Source of the DNA: Phaeosaccion multiseriatum
Lineage: Eukaryota; Ochrophyta, other classes
Assembly (NCBI GenBank): GCA_965112735.1
Contig: OZ218953.1
Coordinates: 1,736,001-1,800,000, forward strand
DNA: 64,000 bases
Direction: 5' to 3'
The position numbers and the translations under genes were made by a program. Shown one piece after another: positions 26,620 to 38,018 of this stretch (positions are counted from its first letter, which is position 1; each line of letters opens with the position of its first letter). Under the pieces are notes generated by a model. It worked only from the letters and a program-made list of their open reading frames with translations. It had not been told where the DNA came from and searched no databases.

Positions 26620-27497
26620 TGACTGCTGCTGTATCACCAACTGCTCTATGCCGGGCAAAGGGATCTGTTGCTGCTGGACAACCCACGCTCGCGCTCACTG
26701 GAGTGGGGCGTGGCAGCTAAACGGTTACCCTTCTACGATGTATATTATTCTATTTATATATCGATGAATGTACAGCTTCTCCTCCTCCCTTGTTGTTTGT
26801 TCCGATGAAAAAGAGGTAAAAACGCTCTCCCTCTTGCTGCTCCGACGCGGAACACGAGGAAATAAATAAATGTAACAGCCACATGCCCGGCCTACTCTCC
26901 CATGAGGAATGCCTCACTGCGGTGTATGTGAGAAATGCCTCACTGCTGATTGAGCAAGGAAGAAAGCAAAATCACAAACCCTTCCCTTTCTCTCTATTGG
27001 TATGGTACCCTACCCCCCTGTAGGTCTACCTGCCCCCCGCCCCTGCTCCCTACGGAACAAAAACAAAATCCCTTCAATTCAACCCCTCACCTCCCCCTCT
27101 TCCCCCTCCAAAAATCAATAACTGTATAATATAACACTCCGTGTACCTGTTCCGTCCCGTTTGTGCCGAACGAGCCCAACGAACGAACGAAAAATGAGTC
27201 GCTGAGGAATGAATCCATCCTTGGTGAATCCATCCATCCCTTCCTTCAAAAGATACAAATACACGCATGTCCGTTGAAACGTACGTCCTATCCAATGTAC
27301 ATGTCTGGACTTGGGTACCCCCTCCCCCCCCCCCCCCCCCACGCGAACCCCCCCCACTTCAGCATAATGAAACGCCCTGCCCTCCAGATCGATTTGAGAT
27401 ATGAGAGGGGGGTATTTTGCCATACTTCGAAGGAAGCTTCTTCTTTCTCCTCCTTGCCCTCGCTCTGTCCGGAGAGCATTCACTCCTCTCTTCTCCC
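26620..27497. other. Convergent 3' intergenic region
   Basis: Holds the MidA 3' UTR with a candidate poly(A) signal AATAAATAAA near 26861, a short duplicated segment (GAATGCCTCACTGC, near 26908 and 26934) and a C14 run near 27325. No gene was seen. The right end is the stop of the PP2C gene. Confidence 0.5.
26622..26646 (-). repeat. Dispersed motif copy in the MidA 3' UTR
   Basis: Reverse complement of AGTTGGTGATACAGCAGC, three bases after the MidA stop codon. Confidence 0.75.
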
Positions 27498-29082
27498 TCA
27501 AAGAACCATGACGGTAATCGTGATATCGTCACTGATGTCAGTAAAGTACAAAGACGGGAAGGGCAAAGGCACAGAGGAGACGGTCAGAGCGAGACGGAGA
27601 GGGGAGTCAGAGGGGGAACAGGTCATGGAGCAAACAACATGGTCGGGCCTTCGCCCCTCAATCCTCCCCTTCCATCCCCTCACTCACGCCGCCCCGTTCT
27701 CCCCCCCCCTCACGCTCCCTCCCTGCCTCCCCTACCCTCAAACACAAAATAGGCCTATTCTCCACTCCCCACTCCCAAGTCTCACCGACTCTGCGAACGG
27801 AGGGCGAGGTCAAGAAGTGTCCGAGCAGGTGTATTCTTGCCACCAGGACTCTTTCTCCACTTCTTCAGGGCCCTCCGGCACGCAAAGATGATAATCTTAT
27901 GTGTGGTGACGTCCCACAGTCCATCGCTGGCCAGCACGACAAAGGAAGGCTCCACATCCTTGCTATTGCTGTCTCTACCCAGGAAGAAGCCGCTCGCACG
28001 GGAGCGCAGACTCCGCGAACCTGCTGAGCTGCTCTCGCCCGGTTGTGTTGGGGGGGGGTTGAGGATATGGGGAGGGAGGGAGGGAGGGGTGTGTGTGAAA
28101 AGGGATGCGTTTACAGAGAGAGGGAAGTGTGCACTTTCCACAACAACTTGGACGTTACGGTAGGGTTGGAAACACCTCTGTGAGGCAAACACACAAATGG
28201 AAAAGAGCAAGAAGAGCGGAGAAATACCTCCATCCATCCTTCTTATCCAGCCATCCACGCATCCATCCACCTCCCTCCCTCCCTCCCTCCCTCACTCACT
28301 CACTCTTTCACTCACTCACACACTCACCAAGTACTACCGTGCTCCGACAAGTTTCCCTCGCTCAGCACCCTTCCCCTCTTGGCAGCACCCCCACCACCGC
28401 CGTTGCTCTTTGTACCGCTCCTATCCAGCGGATCCGGCGTTCTGCTCGCTCTGCGCCCCATCTTCGACAGCAACGCAGCGGACAATCTCCTCCCGCGAGA
28501 CTGATGTGAGGACTGCGAGGAAGGTGAATTTTCGGGCTTGTCTTCACCCTTCCCCTCCCTGCCATCTTTAACGTCGCCAATTGTTGCCGTGGCTGCCAAG
28601 GCGGGGCTGCCCAGGTTGAGCTCGGTAACGCCCTTCAATATAAGCGCTGCTGAAGCCTCTGCCGACATGCCCCCCCCCTCGGCCCCTCCTCCTCCTCCTC
28701 CTCCTCCTCCTCCTCCTCCCTTCCCAGCGGGGCTCATGTGGATGGTCGGTGGTGTGGTGGAAGGTGAAGGCCCCAGGCTGCTGCCATCGTCTCGTTGGTG
28801 GCCCCCCTCCTCCCCCTCCTCTTCCTCCTCTCTGTCTTCGGCTCGCCAGCGTATCCTCTCTACGCGAACATCAATGACATAGGGGTTGCAGATAATGGCA
28901 CCGGGGTACTCATGTTTCACATCCCAATCGCCAATACTCCGACTCGGTTCCAACACCGCAAAGGCCCGCTTGCCCACCACGACCCCTCCCGACTGCTCGA
29001 TGCGCCGCGTCTCTGTCGGGTTAACGCTGCGGTGGACCTGAGTAAGCTCGAGTATGCGCCCGGCAGAGGGCTTGCTTCGGCA

Positions 29083-29114
<32 letters not shown>

Positions 29115-30816
29115 TGCTGCTGCTACTGGGGCTGGTGGTGTCGCTGCTGATGCCTTTCGGGCGCCGGTTGGCTGCGGCGATACAGGAAGGGAGAGAGAGA
29201 GAGGGGGGGGGGTGGAGTAGGGACGGAGGGAGGAAGAGAGAGAGAGAGACCGGGGATAAGGGATTCGGTAGAGAGACAGAGGGATAGGTGTATGAAGAAG
29301 GGAACCAAAGACTTTCAACTCTTTTAGCTTTGCTCGGTGGTACAACATTGAATAGGCTGACCAGCATCTGTGTCAGCGAAAAGTGTTGAGTCTGTGACAA
29401 TGGGCAGTGCTTCCCTCACTATCTCCCAGCCTCACCCTCTCTGACTCTCCCTCTCACACACACACACACACACCCTCTCACCTGGTGTGTACAGCAGGGC
29501 CTGGCAGTCGCCGATATTGGCGGTGCATAGCATACCCTCGCAGAAGAGCACGAGCACAAGGCAAGCGCCCGAGCCTGAGGAGGGGGGAGGGGGTTCGAGG
29601 CATATGGGTGCAGGGATAGATGGATGAATGGACGGACAGATGAGTGATACATCGATGAATGGACTGATGTATGGATCGAATGAAGGCAGGCATGGGCCGC
29701 CCGGCACAATTACCTTCAAACTGTCCCTGCGGACTCGCGTAGACCTTCTCTTTGAAGCGGCGCCCCAGCGTCAGCAACGCCTCTGTGCACACGTCCTTCA
29801 TCCGCCGCCTCAGGATGTGCCCCTCCGAGGGCACACTCTGCGGCTGCTCCATGGGAGGAATCTCCTCTTCCTCCGCCACCACCGCATCACGCCTTTCTCC
29901 CGCCAGTCCGATAACCGTGACGGCGACTGGTTCTTCCTCCTCCTCCTTCTTCTCCACGCCGCTGCCGCCGCTGCTGCTGCTGCGGTTGCTGGGTACTGCC
30001 CCCGTCTCCTCTCCCCCGTGCCCTACTTGTCCCTCCTGCTCCTTCGGCGAGGAGGAAGACAGGCTAAGGGGGGCCCTCCACCCCTTGGCCTCCTTCACGA
30101 CGTCTGGAATATTCTCCTGCACACACATAGGGAGGAGGCACTGGCGTTGTTAGCAACAAGGGCATATACTTACCTACTTTTGAGAGGGTAGGCCGGCAAA
30201 AGCGGTACTGCGCCCCCCTTCTCCTTCCACTACTCCTCCTTCCTCTTCATGGCGACCTCAGCAGCCTCCCCCCCCCCTTTTTTTTTCACTTACCTGCAAC
30301 CACTGTGCGCACACATTCCCACCGTGCCCATCAATAACAGCAGCGAGGCGAAGCGTTTTGTTGACGAGCTCGCCTAAGCAGTCGACTTGGATCGTCAACT
30401 CGGCCGACACCTTGTCGAGCCAAAACAGCACAACACGACAACAGCAGAGGATCCAGGAGTGAGATTGATCAGGTTTGGTCTGGGAAGGGATGAAGAAGAG
30501 TCTGTTGTAAGGAAGGAGTTGCCTTGTTTTGATTCTCACTCCCACTCAAATGGTTGACTGATGTGTTTGTTACCTGGCGGTCTTCGTTCTGGGTGTGGCT
30601 GAGGCCCATTCGAGTCTCTTCGAAACAGGTGGTGGTCCATGCGGGCTCGGCAGGAGTGTCTGACATGGTTCGGGATGACGCATCCAACTCTTTGTCCTCG
30701 CCCCCCTCACCCGCTGCATCGCTGGCGAGGAACGTGGTCGTGAGTTTGCCGAGCGTGCTGGCACCAGTGCTCACCCTCTGGCCCTCCACATCTGCTGGTG
30801 CCAGCATCCCGCTCAT
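27498..30816 (-). CDS. PP2C/PPM-family protein Ser/Thr phosphatase with large insertions
   Basis: Seven exons close in phase to 658 residues: 30816-30574, 30410-30294, 30116-29714, 29574-29482, 29171-28328, 28028-27786, 27531-27498. Metal-dependent Ser/Thr phosphatase. The canonical acidic metal sites are visible: SHTQNEDRQ, AAVIDGHGGNV, VVLASDGLWDV and the terminal SRDDITITVMVL. Also seen are GSGACLVLVLFCEGMLC followed by TANIGDCQAL, VNPTETRRIEQSGGVVV, and the motif VLEPSRSIGDWDVK. Two low-complexity insertions (about 110 residues after the DGHGG motif, and about 160 residues with poly-Gly after the SIGDWD motif) roughly double the usual domain. No signal peptide or membrane segment was seen, so a soluble enzyme is likely. 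The acceptor chosen for exon 6 (28028) is the one that keeps phase; a neighbouring AG is possible. Confidence 0.9.
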
Positions 30817-31856
30817 CTTCTTCCTCTTCTGTCTGCTTCCCTCACCTACTCATGACAAAGGAAGACAACGGAAAGAGGGACGAATGGGAGTGAGAAGATC
30901 GTTCCATTTTGAGCCAAAAAACCCTCCCTACCTGTCGCCTCTCTTCTGCCCTATGCCCCTACCTCCCGCCCTTCCCACCCTTCCTAATGATGTACATCAT
31001 CATACATATCATATAAGCTTACATCATTGCCCCCTTTCTTCTCGACAGGCGTTTTCCACACACCTGGTACAGCTGAGTTTAGTAAACCGAGTTTAAAAGG
31101 GGAGAAAGAGACTTTGCACCTGTCTTGCACTTCTTATCATCGCTGCAGTCTTCTCTTATACACCCCTGCCTCTTGCAATGCCACAATCGACGTGAGAACC
31201 TTACGGCAGAACACACACAAGCCCCTAAAAAAAAGACAAAAAAAAAAGAAGAATCGACGTCTCCCTTACGTAAGGGTCTCGTACGTACACCCGTTCCCTT
31301 CGGTCATTTCATTTCTGTTTTCTTTTTTCTATTTTTGAAGACCTGAGGCCCTTGTGTCTGCCGCCGTAGCTACCAAGGAATCAACAGGCTTCTTCGCATC
31401 TCAACCCCTGATGCACTACCCGCTATCCGCTATCGCCGGCGCCAGCCGATCCGCTATCCGCTATCGAGAATGTGGGCGATAGTGCGTCAGGGGTCGAGCA
31501 TGCGTCTGACCACACACCGCCTCTCTCTCTCTCTCCCTTTCTCTCTCTGGCTTGCTGCTTGCAGGAGTCAGAGGAACCCATGCCTGTAACCGCTCCCAAG
31601 TGGAGAAAGCAGACCCTCCATTGGGATTAAATGAATGAAGGCACGACCATCACTAAGGCCTCAGCACCCCCTTCCGTAGACCTTAGCATTCCTTGGTTAG
31701 TAAGCCTCAGCATTCATTCCCTTCAGTAGGCCTGATACGTCGTTGTCGAGGCCTCCATCTCCATCATCGTGCTGTCCTCCCCGATGGGATGGATGGATGG
31801 AGGGATGGCAACACACGCGACGCCACGGAGAGAGAAAGATAGACAAGCAAGCATAT

Positions 31857-31901
<45 letters not shown>

Positions 31902-32097
31902 CGCGGGGAGACAGGGAGACAGGCAGGGGCGCAGGGACGTGACCAAAACAGAGTCAAGCCTTGGAGAAACACACATGGACAGGCAAGTCCACAGCACCCA
32001 TCCCCCCCCCCGCCCCCCCCTCTACATCCCGTACCCGTCTTGCTCCCTCCCTTCCTCCGTCCCCCCACCCCCCCACTAACCCCTCCATCTCCCTCCC
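30817..32097. other. Intergenic region upstream of PP2C
   Basis: Contains the PP2C promoter and the 3' flank of the PPR gene. Seen: an imperfect inverted repeat (31401-31500), a (GA)n tract (31871-31899) and poly-A/poly-T stretches at 31227-31337. No supportable gene. Confidence 0.5.
31401..31500. repeat. Imperfect palindromic element of about 95 bp
   Basis: The left arm ACCCCTGATGCACTA and the right arm AGTGCGTCAGGGGT are inverted. Between them CCGCTATCCGCTATCG occurs twice. It could be a small MITE-like relic. Confidence 0.5.
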
Positions 32098-32838
32098 TCA
32101 CCTCCTCCTCATCTCGTCCACCAGCCGAGCCATTCCCGATGCATCCCCTCCTGCCTTGGCCGCGCGTGCCCCCGCCGCCAGCGAGTAGCTATCCAGCCGC
32201 ATGCCCTTGCTGCGCATGTGCTGCACAAGCTTGTTGACGTCAGCCCAGCGCTCCTGACCGGCGCAGGCTCGGATGGCACAGTTGTATTGGAAGGGGATGC
32301 TCGCCACGCCGTAGCGGGGCATCTCCTGCAGCAAGCTGAGTGCCTGCGGGTGCGGGGGTGGGGTCGACGGGGGGGGGTGAGAGAGCGAGGGATAGATAGA
32401 GAGAGAGAGAGAGAGAGATCCAGGGAGAGGAGACACAGAAGAGGCAAAAGGCGTCGTACCTCTTGGGCCAGGTTTCCGCGCTGGCACATCCTCAGCATGG
32501 TGTTGTAGCAGGAGGTGTCGGGCTTGACTCCCGACTGCTTCATCTCAGCGAATACCTGCATGGCTGTCGAGTACTGCCCTCCCTGCGTGGGTGTAGGGAG
32601 GATGGCAGTCGATGGGAATTCGTGAGCGGGAGGGGGGGCAGGGGAGGAGCGGGGATGGATGGGTGGATAGAGCGAGAAGGGAAAGCCAAGACAAGACGAG
32701 TAATCCCCCATCGAGAAGGAAGGCAAAGGAGGGACTAGATACAAAAACACATACGCACACCACACACACACAAAACTTGCCCAGCGAGACCAGGGTGGAG
32801 TGGAAGCTGTACGAGTCACACACACACTCTCTCTCTCA

Positions 32839-32873
<35 letters not shown>

Positions 32874-35800
32874 CTTGCCGAGTGCCACCAATGTGGAGTG
32901 GAAGCTGTACCAGTCCCTGCGGATGCCCGTGTCCTTCATGGTGCGGAGCAGCTCCAAGCACTTGGCCCAATTGCCTTGCTTGCTGTACGAGAAGAGCACC
33001 ACTCCGTAAGTCATGGTGTCCATACGCAGCTGCACTCCGCCCTTCTGCGGCTGTTTGGAGGGGGTGGGGGGGGGAGTTGGTTACGCAATGGGATGAAAGA
33101 GGTGGGTCGGGGGTCGATGGTGGAAAGAAAAAGAAGAAAGAAGAAAGAAGAAGAAGAAGAAGAAGAAGAAGAAGAAGAAGAAGAAGAAGAAGAAGAAGAA
33201 GAAGAAGAAGAAGAAGAAGAACATGGTTACGCAATGGGATGAAAGAGGTGGGTCGGGGGTCGATGGTGGAAAGAAAAAGAAGAAATAGAAATAGAAGAAG
33301 AAGAAGAAGAAGAAGAAGAAGAAGAAGAAGAAATAGAAATAGAAGAAGAAGGAGGAGGAGCAAGAGTGACAGGCAGTAGCAGGAGGAGCGCCATTGCTCG
33401 ACACAGTACATCATACCTGCAGCATCTGATCCAGCACGTCGAAGGCCTCGGCGTGGCGATTGGCCTTTGCACAAGCATTCATGGCATAGTTGTAGGCGTA
33501 GTTGGTTGGCATGAGGCCGTCCTGTAGGTAAGTGTGTGGGTGGGTGGGTTTGCGTGTGAATGGGTGTGTCGGTGTGTGGGGGTGCGTGCGTGCGTGCGTG
33601 TGTGTGGAGTGTGTGTGTGTTCGCCAGCGGGAAGAGGGTGGAGAGAGGGGAGGAAGATGAGTCACATGCCCCCCTACTCTCGACACAAAACAACCGAAGC
33701 GGCTAGGCCTGGCTTGGCCTGGACCCAACCCAAACACTCTTCCAATCCTGAGCCAATCATCCACTGCCATCCACTTCAGGCCTGAGCGAGTCATCCACTG
33801 CCATCCACTCGCCTGCTTGATTCTGTCCAGCAGCTCCAGCGCTCGCTCCCACTTGAGAGCCTTCTCGCACGCCCTCATTGCAGTGCAGTACGTAATTATG
33901 CCGATTTCCACCTGGTAGGGGGGGGAGGCGCGCACACGCGCACACGCACACACACACACACGCACACACGCACACACGCACACACGCACACACGCACGCA
34001 CACACCACAGCATGTAGGGGCGCAGGATAAGGTCGAGTACGAATAGGGGCCCAATCAAAGAAAATGGTTATGTTCATTCACTCACTCCCTTCCTCCCTTC
34101 CTCCCTCCCCTCCCCTCCACCCCCCCTCCCTCCCTGACTAACCTTTGCATCCTTCATGGCCTCCAGCGTGAGCACCGCCTTCTGCCACTGCGCCTTCTGT
34201 GAGTACGCGTTGATGAGGCTGTTGTAGCTGTAACTGTCGCGCCGCACGCCCAGGGCACCCATCTCAGCAAACAGCTCCTGCCATGGACGGACCGGGGTAT
34301 CGTAGGGTGGGGGTGAATAAGGTTGGGCGTGTGAATGAATAGACTGCAATTGAGGTCGGTTGGTCGGTTGGTCAGTCGGTCAGTCGGTCAGTCAGTCAGT
34401 CAGTAGGTCAGTCAGTAGGTCAGTTAGTTAGTCAGTCAGTCAGTCAGTCAGTAGGTCAGTCAGTCGGTCAACGAGTCAGTCAGTCAGTCAGTCAGTCAGT
34501 CAGTCAGTCGGTCAATCCGTCAGTCAGTCAGTCGGTTGGTCGGTCAGACGGTCGGTCAGCCAGTCGGTCAGTGAATCAGTCAGTAAATCAGTCAGCCACT
34601 TCGTTTAATCGGTCGGTCGGTCAGCCCCTCCCCTCCCCCTCCCCTCCCTCACCTCTGCCTGAACGTAGCTGCCTGCCTTGGCGAGGGCGTGAAGCACCCC
34701 GTTGTAGCAGTACGTGTCGGGGGTGAGGCCGTGCTCGCTCAGCTCCCGCAGCACCGCCAGAGCCCTGCTCGTTCGTTCGTGCAAGGGTGCATACGGTGGG
34801 TGTGTGTAAGTTGGGTTGGGTGAGGTGGGTTGGATGCATACGTGGGTGAGTTGGAGAGTTTTGCATTGGTCTAAAGTTGCTTGCGTGCATGTGGTGCCGA
34901 CCAGCGCAGCGGGGTGAACGGTGGTGTGCATAGGGTACGGAGGATGCGCATGCAGACTTGACGGTTACGGAAATGTTTCGCTACGTACCCCTCTCCATCC
35001 TTCTCTGCAGCCAATCCCTGAATGACGTTGGAGTACGTCACGAGATCGGGCTTGATTCCGTCCTCCTGGTGAAGATGATAAGGGAGAGGGGACGGAGAGA
35101 AGAGAGAGAGAGAGAGAGAGAGAAGGGGGGGGTGAGGCCAAAGAGGGAGGGAGTAATGCAATCAACCAGTCAGTCAAGCCAGTAAGTCCGTCGTGCAACT
35201 TTGCTTGGCTCGTCCTTCACCTACACACACGACAGATGCCGCCACTCCCTCCCCACCACCCCCCACCTCCCCTACCTCCCCTACCTCCCCCCTCTTCCCC
35301 TCGCACCTGCATTTTGGCCATGAGGAGCTTGATTTGGTCCTTCCTGTTGGCTCTAAGGCAGGCCGTGATGGCGTTGTTGTAGCTGTAACTGTCGGGGGTG
35401 AGCTGCAAGGGCAGGCACAAGGGGGAGCGGGGCAGAGGGAAGGGGTGGGGTTAGGGGAGGACAAGAACGGAGTGAGGAAGCAGGCTGTTTTGGGCGGTGT
35501 CTTCTCTCGATGTTGGTGATTCAGCTCAGTTTAGTTCAGTTCAGTTCAGCTCTTAATCGATGCCACCATCCAAAAATTTCGATGCGCAAAATCGACTCGA
35601 TAAGTTGGTATCACATGCTTCTGGACCAACTTAGTGATACTTGGGGCGGGGGTTGAATTGGAGTCCAAACTCAAACTGTCCCGCTCAGGCCCACCCTCCC
35701 GCCCCACTCCACCCACCCTCGCACTCACGTCATTGACCCGCATTTCGTCCAGCAGCGCCAGGGCCCTTCTCCACATCCCCATCCCCGCGCAGCACTTTAT

Positions 35801-37986
35801 GGCGGCGTTGTAGGACATGCTGCTCCGTGCAGAGAGGGGGGGGGGGGCAGAGGTAAGGGGGAGGAGGGAGAGAGGGAGAGAGGGAGAGAGGGAGGGAGGG
35901 AGGGAGAGGGAGAGAGGGAGGGAGGGAAGAGAGGGAGAGAGGGAGGGAGGGAGGGAGAGGGAGAGGGAGGGAGAGAGGGAGGGAGAGAGAGGGAGAGAGG
36001 GAGGGAGAGAGGGAGAGAGGGAGGGAGGGAGGGAGGGAAGGAGGGAGGGAGGGAGGGAGGGAGAGAGAGGAGGAGGGTGCCCGTTCGGCCTACACACTTA
36101 GTTACGCACACACACATACACACACACATCCACACACCCACACACCGACCCATCCACACATCCTCATCCACGCACACACACACATGACTTACAGCGTCGG
36201 GCGCCTCTTGACGGTATTCATCTCGTCAAAGAGCTGCAGCCCTGCCTTGTGGTTACCGCCCCTCTCGCACGCCGTCATGCAGGCCCGAAACATCTCCTCG
36301 TTGGGCTTGATGCCCACTGCCTTGGCCTCCGCCAGAAGCTTCAGAGCCCTCTCTCCGTCCTTCCTCTGTCAGGGTCAGGGTCGCATCAGGGTCAGGGTCC
36401 AGGCGACAGGGTCAATCACTCGGACGCTTAAGGATGCCTCTGCTCCCCCCCCCCCCCATTTCCTCGCCCTCTCTGTCTCCCTCCTCTCCTCCTCCCTAGC
36501 TCCCTTCCTCCCTCCCTGCCCCCCCCTCCTTCCTCTCCCTCTCCGTCTCTCCCTCCCTCCTCCATCCCTCCCTCCCCGCCCTCCCTCCCCCCCTCCCTGC
36601 CCGCCTCCCTCTCTCCCTCTTCCTCTTCCTCTCTCTCTCGCTGTCTCTCCTCCATCTCCGTCTCTCTCTCTCTCTCCCCCTACTTCTCTATCGCTCTCTT
36701 TTGTCTCTCTCCCTCCCCCTCTCCTGCCCCACCCCCCCCCGGTCGGGTCCTCTTCAAAAGCGTTTCAGAAAGAACTCCGACGGCGACGCACCTTGGCGAG
36801 AGCCTTGATGGCGGTCCCGTAAGAGACCACGTCCGGTGCTACCTGAGAGGGGCATAGAGAGAGGGGGGGGGGGTTTACTGTCCTCGTCCGGTTTGAACTA
36901 CCCTCGTGCTGCTACCCGTCACTGCCACTACTACCTACTACCACCACGACACACACACACACGCGCACCCACCTGCTCGTCTGCCCTCAGCTCGTCAAAC
37001 AGCTCGATGGCCGCCTGCACCTTCCCGCTCCTTGTGTAGGCGTTGATGAGCGTGTTAAAAGTCACCACGTCCCTCTGCACACCAGCATCCTTCATCTCCT
37101 GCAGCAGCAGCGTGGTGTAGTGCCAGTGGCGGCCCTTGGCACATGCGTCGAGTACAATGTTGTAATGTACGGTGGTCACGCGAGGAAAGTTTGCCAACAT
37201 CTCCTCCAGCACTCCGATTGCCTGTGGTGTGCGTGTGTGCGTGTGGCAGTTCGTCAGTCAGTCAGTCAGCGTGTGTGTATGCATGCGCGTGCGTGAAATT
37301 GCGCGTGTGTGTTGCGTGTGGTATGTGTGTGCGAGGATGGCGAAAGCTTTGCAGCTATCACTATCATTCTCTCCTTTCTCTCTCTCTCACACACACACAC
37401 CTGTTTGCGCTTGCTATTCCGATCCAGCACGTTGATGAGTGGGCCGTAGGTGAGAGCGTTGGGCTTGATGTTGTCGTGCCTCATTTGCCGGAAGAGCCGC
37501 GCTGCTTCTCGCCAGCGGTCGGCCCTGTCGAAGGCTTTAAAGCAGCAGTTGAAGTGGTACAGACTCAGCTTCACGGCGCTGGCGTCACGACTTTTGTCAC
37601 TCCCGCTGCTGCTACTGTCCGAGGTGGCTCCATCCTCAACAGTAATAGCCGTAGTGACCGCAGCAGCAGCAACAGCACCAGTACCAGCAGCAGCAGCAGC
37701 ACCATCCGCATCAGTTGGTGATACAGCAGCAGGAGCAAGAGGCTGGCGACGACGAGCAATGTCATTGAGGAGTGCCTGAGCGCTCATCCAACGCCCTGTC
37801 TTTGCGCACAGCTTGAGCAGCACATTGTAGACCACCACATCGGGTTCGATTCCGTCTGCGTGCAGGTCCATCAGGAGACGCAGGGCAGCGTCCACCTTGC
37901 GGGGGGGGAAGGAGGAGATGGCAGCCCGGTACGTGGCCAGGTCGGGCTTGATCCTGCCACTGCCCATTGGACTACTACTACTACTA

Positions 37987-38018
<32 letters not shown>

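Noticed and set aside
35797-36183. Minus-strand Pro/Ser/Leu reading frame as protein
   Set aside because: It is the purine/pyrimidine microsatellite of a PPR intron flanked by in-phase splice sites.
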